A stretch of 33,854 nt of DNA from the NCBI GenBank assembly GCA_964436865.1, contig CAYTFK010000038.1, positions 1-33,854 on the forward strand. The letters are read 5' to 3'. This document shows positions 1 to 7,719 of the stretch, piece by piece (position 1 is the first letter of the stretch; the number at the start of each line of letters is the position of its first letter). This DNA comes from JAXGPP01 sp964436865 (lineage in GTDB: Bacteria > Planctomycetota > Planctomycetia > Pirellulales > Thermoguttaceae). The notes beneath the pieces are model-generated. The model searched no databases. It saw only the letters and a list, made by a program, of their open reading frames with translations, and had not been told where the DNA came from. Made by a program: the position numbers and the translations under genes.

Positions 1-1578
1 CCCCCGATTGCGGGAGTACTGTTTTTCCGCAGGATTATTCCAGTGCTCGTGTACCCCCAGGCTCTTCAAGCGGCTCACGCCGCGATCGTGCGCAGGGTCG
101 TAGAACGTTCCCGAGGGCGGATTGTCGGCCAAAGCCGCCTCATGGAGATAGTCGTCGGCGCCGAGGCGGCGCGGAGCATCCTCGTACTCCGCCCAGAGGA
201 AATCAAACGCTACCGAGTCAATGGCTACGGGATCCTGCGAGGCGAGCAGGCTTGAAGTCCAGTCCCCGTTGAACGGGGCTGAGTTCCACTTGAGCGGTAC
301 CTTGTCGATCGGATGGCGGCCGCAGTACAGGCCGTCGATCAGGTAGAGGAGCGTCTTGCCGCCGAGTTCCGGGTGGCCCATCAGGTCGACGAGGCAGCGG
401 TACTGCTCCGTCCCTTGCGCGAAACCGGTCGCGTGGAGGTCGTAGTATCCCGGTTCCACGGGCCAGCGGATGAGCGACCCATAGTGATTCTTCGCCGCGA
501 GCGTCACGCCCGCGCCGGTGTGAGCCTTGAGATTCGCCAGGTTGATCAGGTATTCGGCGTCGGCAAAACAGTCGGGCACGTAATCGGTCCGTGTGCCCTG
601 CGGCCGGCAACTCCAGTACAGCGGCACGTCAGAAGGCTTGGCCGCAATGCGGCCGGGCTTCTCCTCGCAACCAAGGTAACGGACACCCGGAAACCGCGCG
701 TGAAGGATCTCGTAGTACTCGTCGGTAAACCTCGCCAGCGTGTCGCCCAGCGTGATGTCCGACTCGCGGACCCCAACGGTGCCCACGAGTTCGTCAAGCA
801 GAGCCAGTATCATCTGCGGCGACGTGTTCATGTAGTTGCTGTAGGCCGGGTCCATCTTGTACGTGACCGGATCGACGGACGGCATTCGGTAGATCAGACC
901 GACGAAATTCACCTTGATCATGATCTTCTCGCCGGGCCGATAGCCCAGGTCGCCCTTTCCTTGCGACCCGTTGAAGTGGCGGAAGATCCGGTCCCACGCT
1001 GCTTCAAGGTCGCGCTCGCCAGCCACGGCGCACACGGCCCGCGACATCATGCGGTCGGCGGCCGCCTGGCTGGTGTGGTCCGACTCCCACCAGTGGCCAT
1101 CTTCCAGACCGCTCCAGTTCGTTGCGTCCGGGTCATGCACCCAGACCACGCGTCCCGGATGGATTCCCTGAGCCGTCCCGATCGGCTCGTTGGCGGCCGG
1201 AGGCTGAGCCAAGGCCGGTTGGTCCCGGGTAATGCTCAGGGTTGCCCAAATTGCCCCCACGCTCGCAGCCAGGCACAACCCGGCGATTGCGTAGCGCGAG
1301 CGTCGGAAATACGTCTTCGCCGTGCGGGCCGCCCCGATCGAGGCCGCCAGCCCCAGCAACCAGATGACGAACGCCGAGGCCAAGGGCGCGGCCATGCGCT
1401 GACAGGGATAGGCGGCGCGGCTTGGCTTTGGGAGCACGCGGATCAGGAACCAGACGAGCGACAAGAGACCCGCGACGGGCAGCAGCCACCGTGCCCAAAG
1501 GCTTTTCATTCTCGAGCCACGCGAGCAAGCGCACCGCGGGCACTGTTTCTCGCCACGATCGTCGTAAGACGGCAGCAT
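1..1578 (-). CDS. DUF362 domain membrane protein, 3' end outside the window
   Basis: The frame is open from the start at 1578 to the window edge (526 codons, no stop), so the C-terminus is missing. I chose ATG 1578 because GGGAGG sits 7 bases upstream (about 1586-1591); an in-frame ATG at 1509 has no comparable site and would drop a Cys-containing leader (CPRCAC). Three hydrophobic segments follow at about residues 26-48, 62-84 and 96-114. A long soluble part then resembles the DUF362 family, with conserved stretches such as KVNFVG, NLANLKAHTGAG, AKNHYGS and SQDPVAIDSVAFDF. DUF362 proteins are widespread and poorly characterised, often linked to iron-sulfur or redox proteins; no function is proven. 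The long plus-strand frame at 313-1797 is its antisense shadow. Family call fairly firm, role unknown. Confidence 0.8.
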   Translation of the reverse strand, partial: MLPSYDDRGEKQCPRCACSRGSRMKSLWARWLLPVAGLLSLVWFLIRVLPKPSRAAYPCQRMAAPLASAFVIWLLGLAASIGAARTAKTYFRRSRYAIAGLCLAASVGAIWATLSITRDQPALAQPPAANEPIGTAQGIHPGRVVWVHDPDATNWSGLEDGHWWESDHTSQAAADRMMSRAVCAVAGERDLEAAWDRIFRHFNGSQGKGDLGYRPGEKIMIKVNFVGLIYRMPSVDPVTYKMDPAYSNYMNTSPQMILALLDELVGTVGVRESDITLGDTLARFTDEYYEILHARFPGVRYLGCEEKPGRIAAKPSDVPLYWSCRPQGTRTDYVPDCFADAEYLINLANLKAHTGAGVTLAAKNHYGSLIRWPVEPGYYDLHATGFAQGTEQYRCLVDLMGHPELGGKTLLYLIDGLYCGRHPIDKVPLKWNSAPFNGDWTSSLLASQDPVAIDSVAFDFLWAEYEDAPRRLGADDYLHEAALADNPPSGTFYDPAHDRGVSRLKSLGVHEHWNNPAEKQYSRNRG

Positions 1579-1649
1579 AATAATGCCTCCCAAGCGCGTT
1601 GCCAAGCATCGCAAACATGCCGGCATTGTGACGCCTGGAAGGCCCGGCG

Positions 1650-2489
1650 TCAACCATGTTGGGGGCGGCGCTGGCGTGGAACGACGACGGGACCTGGTGC
1701 CGCCTCAATCCACCCTTTTGCTGGTCGGGCACGCCGTTTCTCGGTGGCACCAGGAATCTTGAATGCGGCGTCATCGTCGGCTGTTGTTTGCTGCTGACGG
1801 TCAGCCGAGTGATCGGCCTGGCCGTGCGAGCATAGCGGAGCGTCTTCCATACGTCGGAAAGCGGGAATCGTCAACTCAATGGTGTCGGCGAGTTCCGACA
1901 TCAGACGTTGGAGACGATGACCGAACCAGGCGGCCGCGAGCCGGCAGACTGCGGAGATCGTCAGACCAATCCCCGTCAAGGCAAGCCCATCGGCAAGCTG
2001 ACTGACCGGCAGGCGGGCAAGATCAGGAGACACTCTGAGCGCGAGAATACCACCAACGATCGTGCCAAGGAAACCGAGGGCAATTGCCGAACTGCCGACT
2101 ACGCGAAGCGCAGCGGTGCGCGCGCCGAGTATCGTTGCTTCACGTCCGGCGACGTCGCGCATTGCCCGTTCAACTTCGCCGAAAGGCGCGCCAGCTCGCG
2201 TTATGCCTGCCCGAAGCACGCGAGCCACGGGGGAGGGCGACTTTTCACAGAGCTGCGTCAAATGCTCGCCCGTGTCAACATGATACTCGATCATCTGCTC
2301 AAGGCGTTCGGTGAACCGCCGCGGCACGATCCGCCGCCGCCGGACTCGTGCCAGCCGCTCGAGCAAGAGAAACAAGGCGGCCCCTGCGAATGCGGCGAGT
2401 GCGAGGTAGAAAGCCAGTGGGTACCACTCGGCAGCGAGCAGTTGTTCCCAAAGTTCGGATAGAGCGGGTGGAGCAAAATCGATCATCAT
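1650..2489 (-). CDS. MotA/TolQ/ExbB-type proton channel protein
   Basis: A 279-residue inner-membrane protein of the MotA/TolQ/ExbB family, which forms proton-driven channels that energise outer-membrane or motor processes together with an ExbD/TolR/MotB partner. One membrane segment lies near the N-terminus (after WYPLAFYLAL). A cytoplasmic region follows, with the family-like REATILGARTAALRVVGSSA stretch. Two more membrane segments follow (GFLGTIVGGILAL and LTGIGLTISAVCRLAAAW). The last ~65 residues are a polar, basic tail longer than usual. The frame also allows GTG 2507; I prefer ATG 2489 because it directly precedes the hydrophilic leader and a weak purine-rich site. No ExbD or TolR partner is next to it, so it is an orphan here. 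It diverges from the aldo/keto-reductase operon. Confidence 0.8.
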   Translation of the reverse strand: MMIDFAPPALSELWEQLLAAEWYPLAFYLALAAFAGAALFLLLERLARVRRRRIVPRRFTERLEQMIEYHVDTGEHLTQLCEKSPSPVARVLRAGITRAGAPFGEVERAMRDVAGREATILGARTAALRVVGSSAIALGFLGTIVGGILALRVSPDLARLPVSQLADGLALTGIGLTISAVCRLAAAWFGHRLQRLMSELADTIELTIPAFRRMEDAPLCSHGQADHSADRQQQTTADDDAAFKIPGATEKRRARPAKGWIEAAPGPVVVPRQRRPQHG

Positions 2490-2757
2490 CTCTGCCGACA
2501 GAAGCACCGTGACGGGTCACCGCTCGCGCCACGACTGCCATTATTGTTCTCCGGATTCTCGATCAAGGCAACGATATTCTTCCCACGGAACCCGTCGGCT
2601 GCCTCCGGTGCGGGCGGGGCAGACGCTTGACCGGGGGATTGCCTCGGCTATACTCCGGATACTTTCGCTGCCCACCCGCGGGCGGGGCGCGATCCGGCAT
2701 ACGGTTATCCGGCCGCTTTGCGGTCGAGCGAACTCACTGAAGCGAGGAGGATCGACA
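2490..2757. other. Divergent intergenic region
   Basis: Spacer between the minus-strand channel gene and the plus-strand oxidoreductase operon. It holds the plus-strand promoter listed separately. On the minus strand there is a weaker candidate, TTGATC with AATAAT about 15 bases further on, which could serve the channel gene. No gene is supported here. Confidence 0.5.
2627..2654 (+). promoter_or_regulatory. Sigma70-like promoter of the AKR-cytochrome-isomerase operon
   Basis: TTGACC (2627-2632) and TATACT (2649-2654) are separated by 16 bases; each box matches consensus at 5 of 6 positions. Transcription would start near 2661, leaving a leader of about 97 bases before the ATG at 2758. Sequence match only. 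Confidence 0.6.
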
Positions 2758-3843
2758 ATGTCTCCGGCGGAAAACTCGCGACGCGATTTTCTCAAGCTGG
2801 CGTCGGTAGCGGTGGCGGGCGGTTCGTTGACCTCGGCCGCGTCGGCGGCGCCTGAGGGCGAAGCCGCATCCATTCTTAATTACAACCCAAAGATGGCCTA
2901 TCGCCGGTTGGGCAAGACCGAGTTCATGATCTCGGAGATCGCACTGGGCGGCCACGGCGCCCAGCCTCAGCCGGACAAGGGCATTGATGTGGTTGACAAT
3001 CGTGTCGCTGTGCTGGAACGAGCGGTCGAACTGGGAATCAACTACGTCGACAACAACATCGACAAGGAATGCGACCTCTACGGCGAGGCGATGGCCAAGT
3101 CGGCGGGCGCCAAACGGGAACGATGGTTCATCGGCTTTGCCTCGTGGCCGGAGAAGGTTACCGAGGAGTATGAAGCCAGTCTGACTCCCGAGACCATGAT
3201 GGAGAACATTGAGGCCCGGCTGCGGTCGTACCGGACCGACATGCTCGACCTCTGGCGTCCAGTCGGCGCGACTTGGGGCGAAGGGCAGACAAGCATCGGC
3301 ACGATGTACATGGTCTCAAACAAAGCACTCGACATGGTCGTCGAGGTGTTTGAAAAAGCCCGACAACAGGGCAAGGTTCGGTTCCTCGGCATCTCGGCGC
3401 ACAACCCGAAGGTCTTCCGCCGGGTGCTGAACGAGTACCCCCAGTTCTCCGTGATCATCTTCCCCTACCTCTTCCTGACCAGGGAATTCGGCGGCGACAG
3501 CCTCCTCAAGCTGGCGGCGGAGAAGGACGTTGGTGTGGTGGGCCTCAAGCCGTTTGGCGCCGGCACAGTCTTCGGTCTGAAACCGCAGCAGCTCGATAAG
3601 AATGCCAAAGTCGACGTCAAGGCTCATGTCCTGGTCAAGCAGATGCTCCAAGAGAAGCGGCTCTCGGCCGTGATTCCCGGAGTGAACATCCCCGAGCACC
3701 TCGACGAGAACGTGCAGGGTTCTTACCAGCGCGGCGAGCCCCTCACACCGGAGGAGGAGCAGGCTTTGGCTCGCTATCGCGAGAACTTCTATGCGAATCT
3801 CACCCCGCATTATCAATGGCTGCGCGACTGGGAGGTGGTATGA
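2758..3843 (+). CDS. Tat-exported aldo/keto-reductase-like protein
   Basis: 361 residues. ATG 2758 follows GAGGAGG at 2744-2750 and begins a twin-arginine leader (SRRDFLKLASVAVAGG, residues 7-22), so the protein should be folded, perhaps with cofactor, before export. The rest is the (beta/alpha)8 aldo/keto reductase fold: YRRLGKTEFMISEIALGG near residue 48, GKVRFLGISAHN near 205, and VVGLKPFGAG near 260. The usual Asp-Tyr-Lys-His tetrad looks broken. Asp98 in NYVDNN fits the Asp, but the Lys region reads WFIGFASW and the His region reads LDLWRPVG, with neither residue present. It may be a non-classical oxidoreductase or a binding protein. Its stop overlaps the start of the cytochrome gene (ATGA), indicating translational coupling and probably shared function in the periplasm. 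Confidence 0.85.
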   Translation: MSPAENSRRDFLKLASVAVAGGSLTSAASAAPEGEAASILNYNPKMAYRRLGKTEFMISEIALGGHGAQPQPDKGIDVVDNRVAVLERAVELGINYVDNNIDKECDLYGEAMAKSAGAKRERWFIGFASWPEKVTEEYEASLTPETMMENIEARLRSYRTDMLDLWRPVGATWGEGQTSIGTMYMVSNKALDMVVEVFEKARQQGKVRFLGISAHNPKVFRRVLNEYPQFSVIIFPYLFLTREFGGDSLLKLAAEKDVGVVGLKPFGAGTVFGLKPQQLDKNAKVDVKAHVLVKQMLQEKRLSAVIPGVNIPEHLDENVQGSYQRGEPLTPEEEQALARYRENFYANLTPHYQWLRDWEVV

Positions 3844-4340
3844 AGCGGATCGCAAATCTGGGCGTGGCAGCCGCGCTGGTCGCCGCCGTCGCGGCCGCTT
3901 CGTCGTGGGGCGCCGGTGGCGATGCGGCGAATTCCGCTTCGGTGGTATCGAAGGCCGCGGCGGAGCGATCGAGCGATTCGGATGAGGACTCCGGCGATTT
4001 CATCGACCCGCTCGGCCCGAATGCGGCCTGCTACGTCTGCCATATGACATTTGTCACCGAAGAAATCAGCTCGCAGCACAAGGCCCAGGACATCGGCTGC
4101 ATCAAGTGTCACGGCCTGAGCGCTGGCCATGCCAATGATGAGGACATCGGTGCGACGCCTCCCGACATTACCTATGAACGTGACAAGGTCGATGCGGCCT
4201 GCACGGCGTGCCATGAGACCCACGATGCGCCCGCCAACAAGATTGTAGCCCGATTCATTGAACGCAAACTGACCGACTCCTCGCCTGTCTGCACCGATTG
4301 CCACGGGCGTCATCGCATTGCGGAAGCGGCCGCTCGCTAG
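3840..4340 (+). CDS. Exported tetrahaem cytochrome c-like protein
   Basis: 166 residues with an N-terminal signal peptide (MKRIANLGVAAALVAAVAAA). Four CXXCH haem c-binding motifs are visible: CYVCH (64-68), CIKCH (87-91), CTACH (121-125) and CTDCH (151-155). Several further His residues (HMT, SSQHKAQ, GHAND, HETHD, HGRHR) could be distal ligands. An acidic linker at about residues 40-55 separates the signal from the haem domain. The ATG at 3840 overlaps the preceding stop as ATGA and has GGGAGG a few bases upstream, so an earlier in-frame start at 3816 is unlikely. It is a small periplasmic or lipid-side electron carrier, possibly serving the exported AKR-like protein encoded just upstream. 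That link is inference from coupling. Confidence 0.88.
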   Translation: MKRIANLGVAAALVAAVAAASSWGAGGDAANSASVVSKAAAERSSDSDEDSGDFIDPLGPNAACYVCHMTFVTEEISSQHKAQDIGCIKCHGLSAGHANDEDIGATPPDITYERDKVDAACTACHETHDAPANKIVARFIERKLTDSSPVCTDCHGRHRIAEAAAR

Positions 4341-4379
4341 AAACCGGCCGCGGAAGCGACTTCCAGAAAGGATTACCAC

Positions 4380-5222
4380 GTGATTGAACTGGGATTGCAC
4401 ACCGACAACTGGCGTCCTCTGAGCATGAGCTTCGAGCAGGCCATTGACAAGATCGCTGCAACCGGGCTCAGCCACATCGAGTTCGCCGTTATCCACGGAC
4501 AGAACTTCATTCAGGCCCTGGGTTACGATCCGGGCATCTCGCTCCAGTCGAATCCTCGCGCATTGCGAAAGTACTTGGAGGGCAAGGGACTAAAGACCTC
4601 GCAGATCGACGGTTCGTACCCCATGATGGGGCCGAACGGCTCCGCGTTTGGCGTTCAGTACGTGCAACAGTCGATCCGTTTCGCCGCCGAAATCGGCTGT
4701 CCGATGGTCGACACCGTTGACGGGGCGTTTGAGATTCCGGGCATGTCGGTGGAGGAGGTGTTTCGCGTCACCTGTGACAACTACCGCCAGTGCCTGCCGT
4801 GGGCCGAGGACTACGACGTAATCATTAACATTGAGACCCACGGGCCCTACACGAGCAATGCCGAATTCATGCACCGGCTCTTCGAGCACTTCGACTCGGA
4901 GTATCTGCGTTTCAACTTCGACACCGGCAATACGTTCATCTCCGGCCACGACCCGCTGGAATTCGTCAAGCAGTTCCGCAAGTATCTGAGCCATTGCCAC
5001 ATCAAAGACGTGAGCCCTGAACTGGCGGCCGCGGTTCGCGGAGAAGAGACCGGCATCGGCAGCTCCATCGTGCCGGTGGGAGGCGGGGCGAACGCCGACA
5101 ACATCAAGAAGGTGTTCAAGTACCTCAATGAGACAAGCTGGGATGGGGTCGTGTCGATCGAATGTCACGGCTCGGACGAGAACACCCGGGCAAGCGTCGA
5201 ATTCCTTAAGGGTTTGCTGTAG
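4380..5222 (+). CDS. Sugar phosphate isomerase/epimerase-type TIM barrel protein
   Basis: 280 residues with a GTG start at 4380, preceded by AGAAAGGA at about 4363-4370. No signal peptide is seen, so it is probably cytoplasmic. It belongs to the xylose isomerase-like TIM barrel (AP endonuclease 2) superfamily, which includes sugar isomerases, epimerases and inositol-related enzymes. Likely metal ligands are visible in the expected order: Glu152 (INIETHG), Asp181 (FNFDTGN), His207 (SHCHIKD) and Glu261 (SIECHG). It is the last gene of the operon, 39 bases after the cytochrome gene. Sugar substrate not predictable from sequence alone. Confidence 0.88.
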   Translation: MIELGLHTDNWRPLSMSFEQAIDKIAATGLSHIEFAVIHGQNFIQALGYDPGISLQSNPRALRKYLEGKGLKTSQIDGSYPMMGPNGSAFGVQYVQQSIRFAAEIGCPMVDTVDGAFEIPGMSVEEVFRVTCDNYRQCLPWAEDYDVIINIETHGPYTSNAEFMHRLFEHFDSEYLRFNFDTGNTFISGHDPLEFVKQFRKYLSHCHIKDVSPELAAAVRGEETGIGSSIVPVGGGANADNIKKVFKYLNETSWDGVVSIECHGSDENTRASVEFLKGLL

Positions 5223-5239
5223 GGACGAGCGAGACGATT

Positions 5240-5274
5240 TCGGCGGCAGAGAACGGTTTGCTCTCTGCCGCCGA
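5240..5274. terminator. Hairpin between convergent genes
   Basis: A perfect 13-bp inverted repeat: TCGGCGGCAGAGA (5240-5252), a 9-base loop, and TCTCTGCCGCCGA (5262-5274). It lies between the convergent isomerase gene (ends 5222) and regulator gene (ends 5314). Neither strand has a convincing U-tract after it, so it may be a two-way barrier or RNA 3'-end stabiliser rather than a textbook terminator. Confidence 0.65.
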
Positions 5275-5313
5275 TTGTCGAACTTGCGGAATTTGCCTGT
5301 TCTGTCCTACCGC

Positions 5314-6036
5314 TCAGCGATAGGCGGTGCCGCCGACAGTCGCGGCGACTTGCTCGGCCCTTCGGATCGCACTGCCGATGAGCGCAGCCGAAGGACTGGA
5401 TGACGCGACGGTTCGGCCCTCGACATCGATTACCAGGCGAACCATCTCGCGCATGGTTCGGATGCCGAGTTTGTGCATCAGCTTGGAACGGCGAAGCTCG
5501 ATCGCCCGCGTAGAGACGCCCCATTCCGAGGCGATCTCCCGGTTGCGATGGCCGGCGAGCAGCATCTTGAAGAGTTGCCAGTCGGCCGCTGTCAACTGCG
5601 ACATTCGCTCCTGGCATTGTGCTTCGCGCATGCGCTGCTGCCGAAGACGGGCATCGCGGGTAATCGCCTCCTCCAACGCTGCCCAGAGTTCATGCTCGCG
5701 GACTGGCTTCTGGAGGAAGTGAACCGCCCCGCCGCGCAATGCTTGCACCGCGATCGACACGGTGGCGTGCCCGCTCAGGAATAAAACCGGCATCGGTATG
5801 CTGGCCGCTGCCATCTGGCGCTGGATTTCCAGGCCGTTGACGTCTGGTACTCGAACTTCGAGCACGGCGCACCCGGCGCGAGTAGCATCGACTCTTGCGA
5901 GAAACGCCCGACCGGAGGTGAAACACTCACAGCCGAGATTCATGGTCCGGGTCAGATTGGCGACTGCCGTAGCCGCCAGTGGGTCACCATCCACCACGAA
6001 CACCGTCGGTGTTCGAGTGGCGTCACAATTGGACAT
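5314..6036 (-). CDS. FixJ-like regulator with atypical receiver domain (paralogue 1)
   Basis: 240 residues. An N-terminal receiver domain (about 10-125) is followed by a LuxR/GerE-type helix-turn-helix (about 148-205; LTAADWQLFKMLLAGHRNRE onwards). The usual phosphoacceptor Asp is Glu60 in GCAVLEVRVPD, and the acidic pair reads VVDGDP instead of VDDD. The Ser switch residue (FLSGH) and the conserved Lys-Pro (FLQKPV) remain. Such a receiver probably cannot be phosphorylated normally; Glu may mimic the active state (inference). The ATG at 6036 follows GGAGGGGGAGC, a strong ribosome-binding site. It is a close paralogue of the regulator at 6340-7029, sharing for example TVSIAVQALR and GAVHFLQKPVR. 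No histidine kinase is nearby. Confidence 0.88.
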   Translation of the reverse strand: MSNCDATRTPTVFVVDGDPLAATAVANLTRTMNLGCECFTSGRAFLARVDATRAGCAVLEVRVPDVNGLEIQRQMAAASIPMPVLFLSGHATVSIAVQALRGGAVHFLQKPVREHELWAALEEAITRDARLRQQRMREAQCQERMSQLTAADWQLFKMLLAGHRNREIASEWGVSTRAIELRRSKLMHKLGIRTMREMVRLVIDVEGRTVASSSPSAALIGSAIRRAEQVAATVGGTAYR

Positions 6037-6339
6037 GCTCCCCCTCCAATATTCCTTACTCGGTCCGTCCGGTCGAACTGTCCGCGTCGTCCGAGCGCAA
6101 TGGACCCGAATTGCACCCGAGACTCTGCGAAAAGCTTCCCCGGCCTCATGCAGAGAAAAAATTGGAGCACAGCCGATTGGACCCCACGCGTGCCAGAGCG
6201 TTGCTGTCCCCTCGCCTGATTTAGCATACGCAGTTGGCTGGCCCTGTCAAGGGCTTTTGTTCCCCCTGTTTTGGGTGTTTTGTATGCCAGGAATGGCTGT
6301 CTAAATCCTCTGGTCCCCTGCTCTGCCAGGATGGCAGGT
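6037..6339. other. Intergenic region between the two paralogous regulators
   Basis: About 300 bases without a supported gene. It carries the minus-strand promoter at 6223-6250. A short inverted repeat, CTGCCA-GGA-TGGCAG (6323-6337), lies just after the upstream regulator's stop and could be a weak 3' hairpin, though it has no U-tract. The rest shows nothing recognisable. Confidence 0.5.
6223..6250 (-). promoter_or_regulatory. Sigma70-like promoter of regulator paralogue 1
   Basis: On the minus strand TTGACA (6250-6245) and TATGCT (6228-6223) are 16 bases apart, giving a start near 6216 and a leader of about 180 bases. The -35 box lies inside an inverted repeat, GCCCT-GTCA-AGGGC (6241-6254), which could be an operator, perhaps for autoregulation. 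Sequence match only. Confidence 0.6.
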
Positions 6340-7029
6340 TCAGGGAGCTTGCAGCATCGGAGCCTCGCGTCTTTGGGACACCCCGGCCGAGAGCGCGATC
6401 TGAAGAAACTGCATGTAGGATTTGGCCTCCAATTTCCGCATGAGCTTCGCTCTTCGCACCTCGACGGTCCGCACCGCAACTCCGAGTTCGGCGGCAATGA
6501 CACGATTGGGTTGCCCGGCCATTAGTCTTTCCATCAATCGCCAATCGGCGGCCGTCAACCGTGCCAGCCGCTGTTTCAACCTCTCGTCGCCCATGCTGAC
6601 GAGCCGCTGGCGCCGGTCTCGATCAACGGCTTCCTGGATGGCGTTCCAAAGCTCCGCGTCGCGGACAGGCTTCTGCAGAAAATGTACGGCTCCCGCGCGC
6701 AACGCTTGGACTGCAATGGACACTGTCGACTGAGCGGACAAAAAGACCACTGGCAGTCTCATGGGCCGTTCTGCGATCCGTCGCTGGATCTCCAGGCCAT
6801 TCCAGTCGGGCACGCGCAATTCCAGCACCACGCACCCCGGACGTTCCGGGTTAAGTTGTTCCAGCAGTTCGTGACCAGTGCTGTACTGCTCCTGGCCGAG
6901 GTTCATTGTCCGCACGACATCCGCGATCGCATTACGGCTTAGGGGATCAGGGTCGAGGATGCGGACGACGGGGGATGAACTTGTTGTCTTTTCGCTATTC
7001 TGCCTGACCATATGCATCTTGCCATTCAT
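6340..7029 (-). CDS. FixJ-like regulator with atypical receiver domain (paralogue 2)
   Basis: 229 residues: receiver domain at about 20-135 and LuxR/GerE-type helix-turn-helix at about 155-212 (LTAADWRLMERLMAGQPNRV onwards). As in its neighbour, the phosphoacceptor position is Glu (Glu70 in GCVVLELRVPD) and the acidic pair is altered (ILDPDP). The Lys in FLQKPVR is kept. It lies 87 bases after the NusG-like gene on the same strand and is probably transcribed with it. The start is uncertain: ATG 7029, 7017 and 7011 are all in frame and none has a good ribosome-binding site. The two regulators look like an old tandem duplication that kept the same active-site change. Confidence 0.86.
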   Translation of the reverse strand: MNGKMHMVRQNSEKTTSSSPVVRILDPDPLSRNAIADVVRTMNLGQEQYSTGHELLEQLNPERPGCVVLELRVPDWNGLEIQRRIAERPMRLPVVFLSAQSTVSIAVQALRAGAVHFLQKPVRDAELWNAIQEAVDRDRRQRLVSMGDERLKQRLARLTAADWRLMERLMAGQPNRVIAAELGVAVRTVEVRRAKLMRKLEAKSYMQFLQIALSAGVSQRREAPMLQAP

Positions 7030-7116
7030 GGTGTGTACTGGCAGAGCCGCGCAAGCGCTGAACTGCCTCGTTCTGTCCCGTTCTCTATCAGGTATCGCAG
7101 CGTGTCGGCTTAATGG

Positions 7117-7719
7117 TCAGATCGGTTCAACCCACAGGTCATCGATCTCGACGGACGCACCCTGTTGCAAGAAATCGACGTGGACCAGCAACCTCGTTTG
7201 GCCCCGCCGACTGATGATCGTGCCTTCGATCCCCTCCATAGCGCCACGGCAAACACGGACACGTGTGCCGGGGGTCAAACGGCTTTCTGCAGTCAGTGGA
7301 GCGCCGGTTGCGATCAGGTGTTGGATCTGCCGGAGGTCATGCCACAGGCGGGCGCCGTCCGGCACTTCGAGCACTCGAGATAACCGGTTGGTTGCCAGGG
7401 CACGCACTCGTTGCTCTCCGTCCCCGCGCATGAACACGTAGCCCGTAAACAGCGGCGTGTAGCTGGAGACCCGACGGCTGCCATACATTGCCGACTTCTT
7501 GATCAGCGGCAAGTAGAAGTGAACACCGGCGCCCAGCAGTTCGCGGGCCACCGCTTTCTCCTGACGAGCCCTGGTATAGAGCGCCCACCAGCGGCAATCA
7601 TCGCCGGGGGACGGAATTGCCAGCGGCACTTCCGTCTGGTCGAAGAGAGTGTCCGGGTACAGGTTGGGTTCGAACGGGATGGCCATACTTGGCGCGCAAG
7701 GGCGCGGTCCATGACGCAT
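7117..7719 (-). CDS. Specialised NusG/RfaH-like transcription elongation factor
   Basis: Up to 200 residues. The NGN domain begins at WWALYTRARQEKAVARELL (about 45-63), continues through FYLPLIKK and PLFTGYVFMRGD, and ends near residue 150. A KOW-type C-terminal domain follows (LTPGTRVRVCRGAMEGIEGT, about 168-187). These are the two domains of NusG, which binds RNA polymerase and alters pausing or termination. The divergent sequence and lack of ribosomal or secE neighbours mark it as a specialised paralogue (like RfaH, UpxY or LoaP), not housekeeping NusG. Such paralogues often act on long polysaccharide operons; one lies at 23647-29515, but no link is shown. ATG 7686 (12th codon) is an alternative start. 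A minus-strand TATACT (7837-7832) upstream could be a -10 box, with no clear -35. Confidence 0.82.
   Translation of the reverse strand: MRHGPRPCAPSMAIPFEPNLYPDTLFDQTEVPLAIPSPGDDCRWWALYTRARQEKAVARELLGAGVHFYLPLIKKSAMYGSRRVSSYTPLFTGYVFMRGDGEQRVRALATNRLSRVLEVPDGARLWHDLRQIQHLIATGAPLTAESRLTPGTRVRVCRGAMEGIEGTIISRRGQTRLLVHVDFLQQGASVEIDDLWVEPI

Noticed and set aside
313..1797. 494-codon plus-strand open frame
   Set aside because: Antisense to the DUF362 and channel genes, His/Arg/Val-rich shadow composition, no domain.
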